Shown: one piece after another, positions 56,180 to 64,000 of the stretch | How positions within the stretch are numbered: the first letter of the stretch is position 1 | Layout: the number at the start of each line of letters is the position of its first letter | Source: Pseudoblastomonas marina | Lineage (GTDB): Bacteria > Pseudomonadota > Alphaproteobacteria > Sphingomonadales > Sphingomonadaceae | NCBI RefSeq assembly: GCF_014641655.1 | Contig: NZ_BMID01000001.1 | Span: forward strand, 1,292,427 to 1,356,426 | Direction of reading: 5' to 3' | Length of the DNA stretch: 64,000 nucleotides | Made by a program: the position numbers and the translations under genes | The notes under the pieces: model-generated | Database searches by the model: none | What the model was told of the DNA's origin: nothing | Seen by the model: the letters and a program-made list of their open reading frames with translations, nothing else

Positions 56180-56494
56180 ATGGTTCGGGATCAAAAAAAG
56201 GCGACGAGTCAGAGGGCTCGCTCCGTACTCAGTCGGGCCCTTCCACTGCTCGCGTCCATCCCATTTGGGGCGGCGCTGATCATTCAGACATGGTTTCTAA
56301 CTGCTGAGAAATTCAGAGAGTGTAGCCAGACGCGGACGATCATCGTCCAGCTTCGCGGTGCCACTGCCTGCCTTTCCGAATTCGAGCACTCGATCTATCA
56401 ATCGACACAAGCGGGAATCGCGGTGATCGCAGTCCTAGCGGCATTCTACATCATCAAAATTCGCAGGAGATTTCGTACTAACTCCAGCGATTAA
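56180..56494 (+). CDS. low-GC membrane protein, function unknown
   Basis: A 104-aa protein with a basic N-terminus (MVRDQKKATSQRARS), two transmembrane segments (about residues 19-37 and 73-91), a two-Cys loop between them and a basic C-terminus (KIRRRFRTNSSD). GC is about 47% in the line I counted. It lies alone on the plus strand between topA and dprA, and its stop overlaps that of dprA by two bases. No good ribosome-binding site. Family unknown. Confidence 0.5.
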   Translation: MVRDQKKATSQRARSVLSRALPLLASIPFGAALIIQTWFLTAEKFRECSQTRTIIVQLRGATACLSEFEHSIYQSTQAGIAVIAVLAAFYIIKIRRRFRTNSSD

Positions 56495-57585
56495 TTCCGA
56501 AGACTAATTTTACCCCCCGCATGCCTCTCCAGTCTGCCCGCAAGCTCCAGCTCCAGCAGCGCCAGTTGCACCGCCGCAGCCCCCTCGCCCGACTGACGAA
56601 TCAACTCGTCGACCGCCACAGGGGCGGTGGTGAGCCAGTCGGCGAGTTCGGCGGGTTCGGCTTCGGATAGGTCCTCGGCCGGCTCCCACATCGCTCCGCT
56701 GGCCTCGCGGAAGGTGCTGCGCGGGTTGCCGTCGAAGCCGGAGAGCAGTTCGATCACGTCCTCGGGCGTCTGAACCAGCACGCCGCCTTCGCGGATGAGC
56801 TGGTTGCAACCGTGGCTGCGCGCGTCGAGCGGGCTACCGGGGATCGCCATCACCTCACGCCCCGCCTCGCCCGCCAACCGCGCGGTGATCAGCGAACCCG
56901 ATTTGGGAGCGGCCTCGACCACCAGCGTGCCCGCGGCCAGCCCGGCGATGATGCGGTTGCGCGAGGGGAAGTGCCGCCCGCGCGGCTCGGTACCGGGGGG
57001 CTGTTCGGCAATCAGCAGGCCCTCGTTGGCGATCCGTTCCTGCAGTTCTGCGTGCTGCGGCGGATAGGCGATATCGATTCCGCTCGCGATGACCCCGATA
57101 GTAGAGGGCATGGCGCCTTCGTGGCTCGCCCCGTCGATCCCGCGCGCGAGGCCCGAAACGACGGTCCAACCCTCGGCCGCCAACTTCGCCGCGAAATCGC
57201 GTGCCAGCTTGACCGCCGCCGCACTGGCATTGCGTGCGCCGACCATCGCCACGCAGGGCTTCGCCGCCAGTGCCGGATCGCCGCGATAGGTCAGGATCGG
57301 CGGCGCGCTGTCGAGCTCGGCCAATAGCGGCGGGTAATCGGGCTGGTCGTGGAACAGGTATCGCGCGCCGGCCTTCTTAACCGCCGCGATCTCTCCCTCG
57401 ACCTTGCCGACCGGCGTGGGGGTAATTCTTCGCCCGCCGCGCTGCGCCAGATCGGGCAGTCCCTCGATCGCCCTGGCAGCGGTGCCGAAGCGCTGGAGCA
57501 ATTGCCGGTAGCCCACCGGACCGACATTGGGCGAGCGCAGCAGGCGGATGCGTGCGAAAGCCTCGTCACGGGTGAGCGCGCTCAC
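56491..57585 (-). CDS. dprA: DNA-processing protein DprA
   Basis: DprA loads RecA on incoming single strands during natural transformation, but is also kept in non-competent bacteria. The 364-aa protein has an N-terminal HhH/SAM-like domain (LLRSPNVGPVGYRQLLQRFG), the Rossmann-like core (VGARNASAAAVKLARDFA, SGLARGIDGASHEGA, FPSRNRIIAGL) and a C-terminal winged-helix domain (PVAVDELIRQSG...ELELAGRLERHAGGKISL). GTG start overlaps the plsY stop (GTGA). Confidence 0.94.
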   Translation of the reverse strand: MSALTRDEAFARIRLLRSPNVGPVGYRQLLQRFGTAARAIEGLPDLAQRGGRRITPTPVGKVEGEIAAVKKAGARYLFHDQPDYPPLLAELDSAPPILTYRGDPALAAKPCVAMVGARNASAAAVKLARDFAAKLAAEGWTVVSGLARGIDGASHEGAMPSTIGVIASGIDIAYPPQHAELQERIANEGLLIAEQPPGTEPRGRHFPSRNRIIAGLAAGTLVVEAAPKSGSLITARLAGEAGREVMAIPGSPLDARSHGCNQLIREGGVLVQTPEDVIELLSGFDGNPRSTFREASGAMWEPAEDLSEAEPAELADWLTTAPVAVDELIRQSGEGAAAVQLALLELELAGRLERHAGGKISLRN

Positions 57586-58181
57586 GTCTTCGAACCGACC
57601 TTAGGTTCCTCACCCTTGAGCAGCCGCCCGATATTCGCGCGGTGGAGCCACAGAACGAGCACCGCGATCACCGCCAGCGCGATGAACGCTTCGGTCTCGC
57701 CCGCGAACCACGCGGCCACCGCCGTGACCACCACCGCCGTCATTCCCGCCAGCGAGCTGATCCGCGTCACCGCGAGGACGCCGAGCCAGGCGATCGCGTA
57801 TACCGCACCCAGCATCCACGCGAGACCGAAGGCGACGCCGGCATTGGTCGCCACGCCCTTCCCGCCCCTGAAGCCGAGCCAGACCGGGAAACAATGGCCC
57901 AAAACGGCGGCGACGGCGGCATAGGGCACCGTATCCTCTCCGAACGCGAAGCGCGCGATCAGCACGCCCGCCAGCCCCTTGAGCAGGTCGAGCAGCAAGG
58001 TCGCCGCGCCGAGCTTCTTGCCCCCGGCGCGCAACACGTTGGTCGCGCCGATATTGCCCGAGCCCTGCGCGCGGACGTCGCCCAACCCCGCCGCCTTGGT
58101 CAGCAGCAGGCCGAACGGGATCGAACCGACGAGGTAGGCGGCGAGCATCGCTAGCCCGGTTTCGGTGTTGAATTCGAACAT
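57582..58181 (-). CDS. plsY: glycerol-3-phosphate acyltransferase PlsY
   Basis: PlsY transfers an acyl group from acyl-phosphate to glycerol-3-phosphate, the first step of phospholipid synthesis. The 199-aa inner-membrane protein has the three conserved cytoplasmic motifs GSIPFGLLLTK, GSGNIGATNVLR and GHCFPVWLGFRGGKGVAT, with about five membrane segments. It shares an operon with dprA, a common pairing. A REP-like element lies 14 bases upstream of its start. Confidence 0.95.
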   Translation of the reverse strand: MFEFNTETGLAMLAAYLVGSIPFGLLLTKAAGLGDVRAQGSGNIGATNVLRAGGKKLGAATLLLDLLKGLAGVLIARFAFGEDTVPYAAVAAVLGHCFPVWLGFRGGKGVATNAGVAFGLAWMLGAVYAIAWLGVLAVTRISSLAGMTAVVVTAVAAWFAGETEAFIALAVIAVLVLWLHRANIGRLLKGEEPKVGSKT

Positions 58182-58194
58182 CTTGGCCTCCCCG

Positions 58195-58283
58195 TGCGCC
58201 CCGAGCTTGTCGAAGCGCGGCTGTCCTGCTTATGCGCAACGCTAGTAGAAACAACTGTCCTTCGACAAGCTCAGGACGAACGG
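58195..58283. repeat. inverted pair of REP-like elements
   Basis: CCGAGCTTGTCGAAG at 58201-58215 is the complement of the core of GTCCTTCGACAAGCTCAGGA at 58257-58276. The unit CTTCGACAAGCTCAGG is a well-known dispersed intergenic repeat in sphingomonads and other Proteobacteria; translated it gives RPELVEG or PSTSSGRTE. The two copies can form a cruciform between divergent plsY and murI. Confidence 0.8.
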
Positions 58284-58285
58284 AA

Positions 58286-59098
58286 TTGGACATTTCACAA
58301 GCGACCGCGCCCATCCTGCTGTTCGATTCCGGCGTCGGCGGATTGTCGGTGCTCGAGGCCGTGCGCCGCGAACTGCCCGATGCACCGGTGGTCTATGCCG
58401 CGGACAATGCGGGCTATCCCTACGGCACCAAGAGCGAGGCGCAGATCGCGACGCGGATCCCGGCGCTGCTCGGGCGGCTGGTCGAACGCTACCGCCCCCG
58501 CCTCGTCGTGATCGCCTGCAACACAGCCTCGACCATCGCGCTGGAAGACGTCCGCGCCGCGCTCGACCTGCCGGTGGTCGGCACAGTGCCCGCGATCAAA
58601 CCCGCCGCCAAGCTGACCGAGAGCGGCGTGATCGGCCTGCTCGGCACCGAGGCGACCGTGCGCCAGGCTTATGTCGATGCCCTGGCGCAGGATTTCGCCA
58701 ATGGCTGCATCCTGCTGCGCCACGGCTCGGCCGAGCTGGTGGCGGCGGCGGAGGAAAAACTCCACGGCGGCACCCCCGACCCGGCGGTGTTCGAACGCAT
58801 CGCCAGCGCCTTCCGCCAGCAGCCCGGAGGCGAGCGGATGGACACGGTGGTGCTCGCATGCACCCATTTCCCGCTGGTCGAGGACGAATTGCGCGCCGCG
58901 CTGGGCCCTGATCCTCGGCGCATGCGCTTCGTCCACGGGGCCGAAGGGATCGCCCGGCGGGTCGCCCACCTGCTCGAAGGCCAATCATTCACCCGCGACC
59001 GCCCCGACCGGCTTGTCCTGACCGCGCCCGACGAACGTTTCTCCGCGCTCGAACCCGCGCTCGCCCGCTACGGCCTCGAGGCGTGCGAAACCCTCTGA
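58286..59098 (+). CDS. murI: glutamate racemase
   Basis: MurI makes D-glutamate for peptidoglycan with two catalytic cysteines, Cys78 in VIACNTAST and Cys192 in VLACTHFPLVE, after the N-terminal FDSGVGGLSV motif. I start it at TTG 58286 (MDISQATAPILLFDSG, 270 aa). The reading frame is open to 58232, but those codons are the repeat element (CPSTSSGRTE) and are probably not translated. The AGGA inside the repeat, nine bases upstream, serves as ribosome-binding site. Confidence 0.93.
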   Translation: MDISQATAPILLFDSGVGGLSVLEAVRRELPDAPVVYAADNAGYPYGTKSEAQIATRIPALLGRLVERYRPRLVVIACNTASTIALEDVRAALDLPVVGTVPAIKPAAKLTESGVIGLLGTEATVRQAYVDALAQDFANGCILLRHGSAELVAAAEEKLHGGTPDPAVFERIASAFRQQPGGERMDTVVLACTHFPLVEDELRAALGPDPRRMRFVHGAEGIARRVAHLLEGQSFTRDRPDRLVLTAPDERFSALEPALARYGLEACETL

Positions 59099-59102
59099 AT
59101 TC

Positions 59103-59119
59103 TTGCGAGTCGTTCGCAA
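59103..59119. promoter_or_regulatory. Fur-box-like palindrome upstream of hemA
   Basis: TTGCGAGTCGTTCGCAA is an inverted repeat with 6-bp arms and a 5-base centre, 63-79 bases before the hemA start. It resembles alphaproteobacterial Fur/Mur boxes (TGCnAnT...nTnGCA). Binding by an iron regulator is inferred. Confidence 0.55.
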
Positions 59120-59181
59120 AGACAATCCTTCTAATCGGCGGGTTACGGCGCTAGTGCACCGCGCACGGAATCGATGCACCG

Positions 59182-60402
59182 ATGAACTACCAGCATATCT
59201 TCGACCAGGCGATCGAACGCCTCCACGAGGAAGGGCGCTACCGCGTCTTCATCGACATCCTGCGCAACAAGGGCGCCTTCCCCAACGCACGCTGCTTCGC
59301 CGGGCATAACGGCCCGAAACCGATCACCGTGTGGTGTTCGAACGACTACCTCGCGATGGGCCAGCACCCCAAGGTGATCGAGGCGATGGAAGAGGCGCTG
59401 CACGATGTCGGCGCGGGTTCGGGCGGCACGCGCAATATCGGCGGCAACACCCACTACCATGTCGAGCTCGAGCACGAGCTGGCCGACCTCCACGGCAAGG
59501 AAGGCGCGCTGCTCTTCACCAGCGGCTACGTCTCCAACGACGCGACCCTGTCGACGCTTGCCAAGCTCCTGCCGGGCTGCGTGATCTTTTCCGACGAATT
59601 GAACCATGCGAGCATGATCGCCGGGATCCGCAATTCGGGCTGCGACAAGCGGGTGTTCCGTCACAACGATCTCGACCATCTCGAGCAATTGCTCGCCGCC
59701 GAGGATCGTGACGCGCCCAAGCTGATTGCGTTCGAAAGCGTTTATTCGATGGATGGCGACGTCGCCCCGGTCCACGCAATCTGCGACCTCGCCGAGAAAT
59801 ACAACGCGCTGACCTATGTCGACGAGGTCCACGCGGTCGGCATGTACGGCAAGCGCGGCGGCGGGATCACCGAGCGCGACGAGGCCGCGCACCGGATCGA
59901 CATCATCGAGGGCACGCTGGGCAAGGCGTTCGGCGTGATGGGCGGCTACATCGCGGCCGACAAGAAGATCATCGACTGCATCCGCAGCTACGCCCCGGGC
60001 TTCATCTTCACCACCTCGCTCTCCCCGGTGCTGGTCGCGGGCGTGCTGGCCTCGGTCAAACACCTCAAGGCTTCCAGCGAGGAGCGCGACGCGCAGCAAC
60101 TCGCCGCCGCCCGGCTCAAGGCGCTGATGGCCGAAGCCAACCTGCCGGTGATGGACAGCACCACGCATATCGTCCCGCTTATGGTCGGCGATCCGGTGCG
60201 CGCGAAGAAGATCTCGGACATCCTGCTCGCCGAATACGGCGTCTACGTGCAGCCGATCAATTTCCCGACCGTGCCGCGCGGCACCGAGCGCCTGCGCTTC
60301 ACCCCCGGCCCCGCGCACAGCGAGGAAATGATGCGCGAACTCGTCGCCGCGCTGGTCGAGATCTGGGACCGGCTCGACCTGGAACTGCGCCAGGCCGCCT
60401 GA
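59182..60402 (+). CDS. hemA: 5-aminolevulinate synthase
   Basis: This PLP enzyme condenses glycine and succinyl-CoA to 5-aminolevulinate, the C4 route to haem used by alphaproteobacteria. The 406-aa protein has [45 protein letters not shown] and the PLP lysine in [12 protein letters not shown] (Lys248). Succinyl-CoA also comes from the propionyl-CoA pathway at 31-42 kb. Probably iron-regulated through the upstream palindrome. No haem-regulatory CP motif is seen. Confidence 0.97.
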   Translation: MNYQHIFDQAIERLHEEGRYRVFIDILRNKGAFPNARCFAGHNGPKPITVWCSNDYLAMGQHPKVIEAMEEALHDVGAGSGGTRNIGGNTHYHVELEHELADLHGKEGALLFTSGYVSNDATLSTLAKLLPGCVIFSDELNHASMIAGIRNSGCDKRVFRHNDLDHLEQLLAAEDRDAPKLIAFESVYSMDGDVAPVHAICDLAEKYNALTYVDEVHAVGMYGKRGGGITERDEAAHRIDIIEGTLGKAFGVMGGYIAADKKIIDCIRSYAPGFIFTTSLSPVLVAGVLASVKHLKASSEERDAQQLAAARLKALMAEANLPVMDSTTHIVPLMVGDPVRAKKISDILLAEYGVYVQPINFPTVPRGTERLRFTPGPAHSEEMMRELVAALVEIWDRLDLELRQAA

Positions 60403-60405
60403 TCC

Positions 60406-60684
60406 GTGCTTGCGGTTGCCGACTCCGACTTTCGCCACCGTACACCTCCCGAACTCAAGGTCATGCTCGACGCCAGCCCCGAACTGGCCGAAAAATGGCA
60501 CGCGCTGACCGCGCTGGCGCGCAACGAATGGATCTGCTGGACGATCTCGGCAAAGCAGGAGGCGACGCGCGAAAAGCGCCGTGCGCGGCTGCGCGAGGAG
60601 ATACTCGAGGGCAAGAAGCGCCCCTGCTGCTGGCCGGGATGCCCGCACCGCCGCGAATCCGCGAGAAAATTCGTCGATGCCTGA
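60406..60684 (+). CDS. YdeI/OmpD-associated family-like protein
   Basis: The 92-aa product resembles the C-terminal part of the YdeI/OmdA (bacteriocin-protection) family: PPELKVMLDASPELAEKWHALT, NEWICWTISAKQEATREKRRARL, then EGKKRPCCWPGCPHRR. It is about half the length of full members, so it may be a stand-alone domain or a truncated copy. The C-terminal Cys pair plus CPH could bind metal. GTG start three bases after the hemA stop indicates coupling. Function unknown. Confidence 0.55.
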   Translation: MLAVADSDFRHRTPPELKVMLDASPELAEKWHALTALARNEWICWTISAKQEATREKRRARLREEILEGKKRPCCWPGCPHRRESARKFVDA

Positions 60685-60791
60685 CACGATCTCGGCGCGA
60701 CAAAGCGAAAATCGTTAGGCGAATGGAAACCTTACCGTGACATTGCCTTGGGGCGGTGCGCGTAAAAGGACGCCCCCGCACAGGGACGACG

Positions 60792-63008
60792 ATGGCATTT
60801 TTCCGAAATCGAGGCAGCGCTGCCGAGGTTCCGACGCATGCGGATGCGGGCGGTCCCGAGTTTGCGGATGCGGCTGGTTTCACCGATGCGAAGGCGCGGC
60901 TCGAAGTGCTCGACGATTTCGAGCGCACTGGAATTGCGTGGATCTGGGCGACCGACGGCGACGGCAAGCTGATCTACCTGTCGCCCGGCGCGGCAGAGCA
61001 TCTCGGCGTCGATCCGTCGCAATTGTTGGCGCAGCCCTTCGCCTCCCTGTTCGAAACCGATCCCGACGATCCCGACGGCCGCTCCTCGCGCCCGCTCAAA
61101 TTCCAGATCAAGGCGCGGGGCAAGCTGACCGACGCCGTGGTGCGTTGTATGCTTCCGGAAACCAAAACCGGAACGCAGAAATGGTGGCAGGTCTCGGCCC
61201 ACCCCAAACTCGACCCCGAGGGCAACTTCCTCGGCTATCGCGGCGCGGCGAAGGACGTGACGGTCGAATACAACCGCAAGCTCGAGGACAGCCGCCTCGC
61301 CGAATACGATTCGCTCACCGGCCTGTTCAACCGCCACCGGATGAGCCGCCGGATCGACAGCGTGCTCGCCGCGTTCAAGACGGCCAAGCGCAATTGCGCG
61401 CTGATGATGCTCGACCTCGACAAGTTCAAGCAGGTCAACGACACGATGGGCCACCAGGCCGGCGACGAGCTGCTCAAGACCGTCGCCGAGCGCCTGACCT
61501 CAATCGTCGGCGATCGCGGCGAGATCGGGCGGCTGGGCGGCGACGAATTCCAGATCATCCTGCCCGATATCGACGATCGCGGGAAACTTGGCGAGCTGGC
61601 CGACAAGATCATCCAGATCGTCTCGCAACCCTATCCGATCGACGGCAAGCGCGCTGTCATCGGGACCTCGGTCGGGATCGCGATCGCGCCCTATGACGCG
61701 CTTGAGAGCGAGGACTTGATCCATGCCTCCGACCTCGCGCTCTATGCCGCCAAGCACGGTGGGCGCGGCCAGTTCCGCTTCTACTCGGCCGATCTCAAGG
61801 ACGAGGAGGAGGAACGCCAGGAGCTGCTCGACGATTTGCGGATCGCGCTCAACGAAGACCAGCTCGAGCTGCATTACCAGCCGGTCGTCCAGTGCGACAA
61901 TTCGATGGTCGTCGGTTTCGAGGCACTGATGCGGTGGGAGCATCCCGAGCGCGGTCCGGTGCCGCCATCCGCTTTCATTCCGGTCGCCGAAAGCAGTGCA
62001 CTGATCAACCAGCTCGGCGAATGGGCGCTGCGGCGCGCCTGCGAGGATGCCAAGGCCTGGCCGAAATCGGTCCGCGTCGCGGTCAACGTCTCGGCCAAGC
62101 AGTTCGCGCAGAAGGGTTTCGTCAGCCTCGTCACCAACGCGCTCGCGGCGAGCGAGCTCGATCCCGATCGGCTCGAACTCGAACTGACCGAGAGCGTGTT
62201 CATGGGCGATAGCGAGACGGTCGAGGAAACCTTCGACCAGCTGAAGAAACTCGGCGTGCGCATCGCGCTCGACGATTTCGGCACCGGCTATTCCTCGCTC
62301 AGCTATCTGCGCGCCGCGCCGTTCGACAAGCTCAAGGTCGACAAGAGCTTCGTCGACTCCTGCACCCTGCAAGACCAGAACAGCGCCAAGATCATCGCCG
62401 CGATCATCGGCCTGTCCGACGCGCTGGGCATGGATGTGACGGTCGAGGGCGTCGAGGCGTTCGACCAGCTCGAACTGGTCAAGTCGAAGGGTGCAAAATA
62501 TATCCAGGGCTGGCTCTACTCCAAGGCGATGCCCGCCGCCGAGATCGCCGAGCTGATCGAGGCCGACGAGTTGCGGATCGAACCCGACGGCCCGGAGACC
62601 CACCGGCCCGATCGTCGCTCGGTCTATCGCCGCATAGGCGTGATCCACGAGGATCATCGCTACACGGCGGTGATGCGCGACCTCTCGACCACCGGCGCGC
62701 TGGTCGAAGGACTGGTCGGGGTGCCGGAGGGCGAGCCGATCGTGCTCGATCTGGGCGGCGGCCAGCTCGCCGTCGGTGTGGTCAAGCATTCCAAGGAAGA
62801 AAAATTCGGGGTCGAGTTCGAGGCACCGCTGGTGTCGGACGGTGCGGGGGGCCTGTGCACCCGCCACCGGATCAGCCCCTATGCCCTCGCCGCCGCCGGC
62901 ATGCCGCTCGAAGCGTTGCCGCAGGGTGCGGAGACCAAGGGTATCGTGCCCGAACAGCCGAAAACCCCGCGCCGCTTCATGGAAGTGGTCGTCGGCGGGG
63001 CCGGATAG
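60792..63008 (+). CDS. PAS-GGDEF-EAL-PilZ cyclic-di-GMP protein
   Basis: The 738-aa soluble protein has a PAS/PAC sensor (about 45-170), a diguanylate cyclase domain with intact GGDEF (249-253), an EAL phosphodiesterase domain with EALMRW (377-382), ELTESVF and DDFGTGYSS, and a C-terminal PilZ-like domain (about 604-700) with an RR-rich start and D-x-S-x-x-G (630-635). Both catalytic sites look intact, while the RxxD inhibitory site before GGDEF is absent. It may switch between making and degrading c-di-GMP according to the PAS signal. ATG 60792 follows GGGACGACG. Confidence 0.93.
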   Translation: MAFFRNRGSAAEVPTHADAGGPEFADAAGFTDAKARLEVLDDFERTGIAWIWATDGDGKLIYLSPGAAEHLGVDPSQLLAQPFASLFETDPDDPDGRSSRPLKFQIKARGKLTDAVVRCMLPETKTGTQKWWQVSAHPKLDPEGNFLGYRGAAKDVTVEYNRKLEDSRLAEYDSLTGLFNRHRMSRRIDSVLAAFKTAKRNCALMMLDLDKFKQVNDTMGHQAGDELLKTVAERLTSIVGDRGEIGRLGGDEFQIILPDIDDRGKLGELADKIIQIVSQPYPIDGKRAVIGTSVGIAIAPYDALESEDLIHASDLALYAAKHGGRGQFRFYSADLKDEEEERQELLDDLRIALNEDQLELHYQPVVQCDNSMVVGFEALMRWEHPERGPVPPSAFIPVAESSALINQLGEWALRRACEDAKAWPKSVRVAVNVSAKQFAQKGFVSLVTNALAASELDPDRLELELTESVFMGDSETVEETFDQLKKLGVRIALDDFGTGYSSLSYLRAAPFDKLKVDKSFVDSCTLQDQNSAKIIAAIIGLSDALGMDVTVEGVEAFDQLELVKSKGAKYIQGWLYSKAMPAAEIAELIEADELRIEPDGPETHRPDRRSVYRRIGVIHEDHRYTAVMRDLSTTGALVEGLVGVPEGEPIVLDLGGGQLAVGVVKHSKEEKFGVEFEAPLVSDGAGGLCTRHRISPYALAAAGMPLEALPQGAETKGIVPEQPKTPRRFMEVVVGGAG

Positions 63009-63009
63009 G

Positions 63010-63249
63010 TCAGGTCCACTCCGTGCAGGTGATGCTCGGGCTGTAACCTTCCCACAGCTTGCAATATCGGACCGCCCCGTTCGAGGCGTGCAGGAAATAG
63101 GTGTAGGTCTCGTCCTTCCGCAGCACGGTGATCGTGTCTCCGCCGGCCGCATCCTGGCGCTGCGCCTGCGCCGCCCCCATAGCGGTGCCCGACACAACGA
63201 GGACAGCGATCGCCGCGACGGTATTGCGGCCCAGCCTCTTCAAATCCAC
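63010..63249 (-). CDS. small exported protein, function unknown
   Basis: A 79-aa protein with a signal peptide (MDLKRLGRNTVAAIAVLVVSGTAMGAAQAQ) and a 49-residue mature domain containing two cysteines (VRYCKLWEGY and ITCTEW) that could form one disulfide, plus several aromatic residues. It converges on the GGDEF gene, with one base between the stops. Not recognised. Confidence 0.7.
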   Translation of the reverse strand: MDLKRLGRNTVAAIAVLVVSGTAMGAAQAQRQDAAGGDTITVLRKDETYTYFLHASNGAVRYCKLWEGYSPSITCTEWT

Positions 63250-63345
63250 GGCAGACTCCTTCGCAGATGCCCACCGCTCGAATAGGACGGGCGAGAAGCG
63301 ATGAAAACGGTCCGATTCTGACGCGCTCGCGGCGCGGCCGCCGCG

Positions 63346-64000
63346 CTAGGCGTCCTTCGCGGGCGGAAAGACCAACACGTCGGCATCGAGTTCACGCAGG
63401 AGGTCGCTGGTGGTGCTGCCGAGCAGCGCCTGGCGGAAGCCGCTGTGACCGTGCGAACCGATCGCGATCAGCTGGCAATCGTGCCGCTCGAGCGCGCGTG
63501 CGATCACCCGCCCGGTCTCGCCCTCGACCGTCTCTCCCTCGAGGTGGTCGTGGTCGCGGGTGAATTTCGCCATCTCGGAGTCGACGTGCTCGCGCAGTTC
63601 GTCGCGGATATATTCGGCCTTCTGCCAGCCGTCGAAGGGGACGTGATAGGCGTGCACGGCATGGAAATCTGCCTCGGGCAGCAGCGCCTGCGCCTGGTCG
63701 AGCACCTGCCGCGAGGCCTCGGAAAAATCGGTGCCGACGAGGACGCGCCGATACGGCCCGGATGCACGCCGCTTGACCACCAGCGTCGGGATTTCGCTGT
63801 ACCGCAGCACGTGATCGACCGCGGTGCCGAGGAAGTAGTCGCCGACCGAATTGTAGCGCGCGACGCCCATCACCAGCAGCGATGCGCCCGAATCGCGCAC
63901 CGCGCCGATGATCGCCTCGGGCACGGTCCCGCTCGGACACAGCAGCTCGACCTCGCAATCGGCGTCGCGGACGAGCTCGCGCAATTGCCGTTCGAGTCGC
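63346..64000 (-). CDS. universal stress protein UspA family, tandem domain (5' end outside window)
   Basis: The visible 218 codons hold the end of one Usp domain (SGASLLVMGVARYNSVGDYFLG) and a complete second one (YRRVLVGTDFSEASRQVL to the end). The second has the ATP-binding G-2x-G-9x-G-S motif, GSHGHSGFRQALLGS. Tandem Usp proteins are typical of stress and dormancy responses. The frame stays open to base 64000, so the N-terminus is missing; the Met at 63984 is probably internal. Confidence 0.9.
   Translation of the reverse strand, partial: RLERQLRELVRDADCEVELLCPSGTVPEAIIGAVRDSGASLLVMGVARYNSVGDYFLGTAVDHVLRYSEIPTLVVKRRASGPYRRVLVGTDFSEASRQVLDQAQALLPEADFHAVHAYHVPFDGWQKAEYIRDELREHVDSEMAKFTRDHDHLEGETVEGETGRVIARALERHDCQLIAIGSHGHSGFRQALLGSTTSDLLRELDADVLVFPPAKDA

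Noticed and set aside
53775-56279. 834-codon open frame opposite topA
   Set aside because: Antisense shadow of topA, composition not protein-like; the topA strand has all catalytic motifs.
58232-58285. N-terminal extension of murI (RNNCPSTSSGRTE)
   Set aside because: These codons are the dispersed repeat itself; PSTSSGRTE is the typical false translation of this element.

Overview
The window is high-GC DNA (roughly 65%) from the chromosome of an alphaproteobacterium, most likely Sphingomonadales and plausibly Erythrobacteraceae (inference from gene content, no database search). Supporting evidence: a C4-pathway 5-aminolevulinate synthase, AddAB instead of RecBCD, a DivL-type kinase homologue with Tyr in place of the phospho-accepting His, an AmgK/MurU peptidoglycan salvage pair, and a complete propionyl-CoA pathway. 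No prophage, insertion sequence, CRISPR array or rRNA operon is visible. Almost all of it is chromosomal core; the accessory signals are small single-gene, low-GC insertions and two intergenic palindromic repeats.

Layout. 1-5.5 kb: tRNA-Asn, secA, argJ and an inositol-phosphatase-family gene. 5.5-16.8 kb: a minus-strand run divL-tsaE-amgK-murU-addB-addA-trxA, mostly joined by 4-bp start/stop overlaps. 16.9-23.4 kb: ahcY with a regulatory-looking leader, a peroxiredoxin, a hemerythrin-phospholipase D-folE operon, tRNA-Arg and a mutT-like gene. 23.4-29.4 kb: two Flp pilins, an M48 lipoprotein protease, accA, and an operon of a 48-aa membrane protein, a 574-aa exported protein of unknown function and xerD. 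29.4-31.1 kb: aroK-aroB.

31.1-42.1 kb: an 11-gene minus-strand cluster for propionyl-CoA to succinyl-CoA conversion (pccB, methylmalonyl-CoA epimerase, mutase, pccA) with bioB for the biotin that PccA needs, an enoyl-CoA hydratase, an acyl-CoA thioesterase and a DUF3445 haem-enzyme homologue. Three small low-GC membrane or lipoprotein genes are stitched into this operon by overlapping start/stop codons.

42.1-49.3 kb: an epimerase-like reductase, glutathione reductase, a Ca2+/Na+ antiporter, an RhlE-type helicase, a chain of very small ORFs, and pgi. 49.4-53.3 kb: lepB-rnc-era-glycosyltransferase, overlapping throughout. 53.3-59.1 kb: a small HTH-like gene, topA (with an alternating purine-pyrimidine tract in its leader), a low-GC orphan gene, dprA, plsY, a REP-like repeat pair and murI. 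59.1-64 kb: hemA behind a Fur-box-like palindrome, a YdeI-family fragment, a PAS-GGDEF-EAL-PilZ protein, a small exported protein and a truncated UspA gene.

No wholly new multi-gene system is evident. The best leads are the repeated low-GC membrane genes, the xerD-linked exported protein, the supercoiling-prone topA leader, the ahcY and hemA operators, and the overlapping micro-ORF chain at 47.3-47.7 kb.
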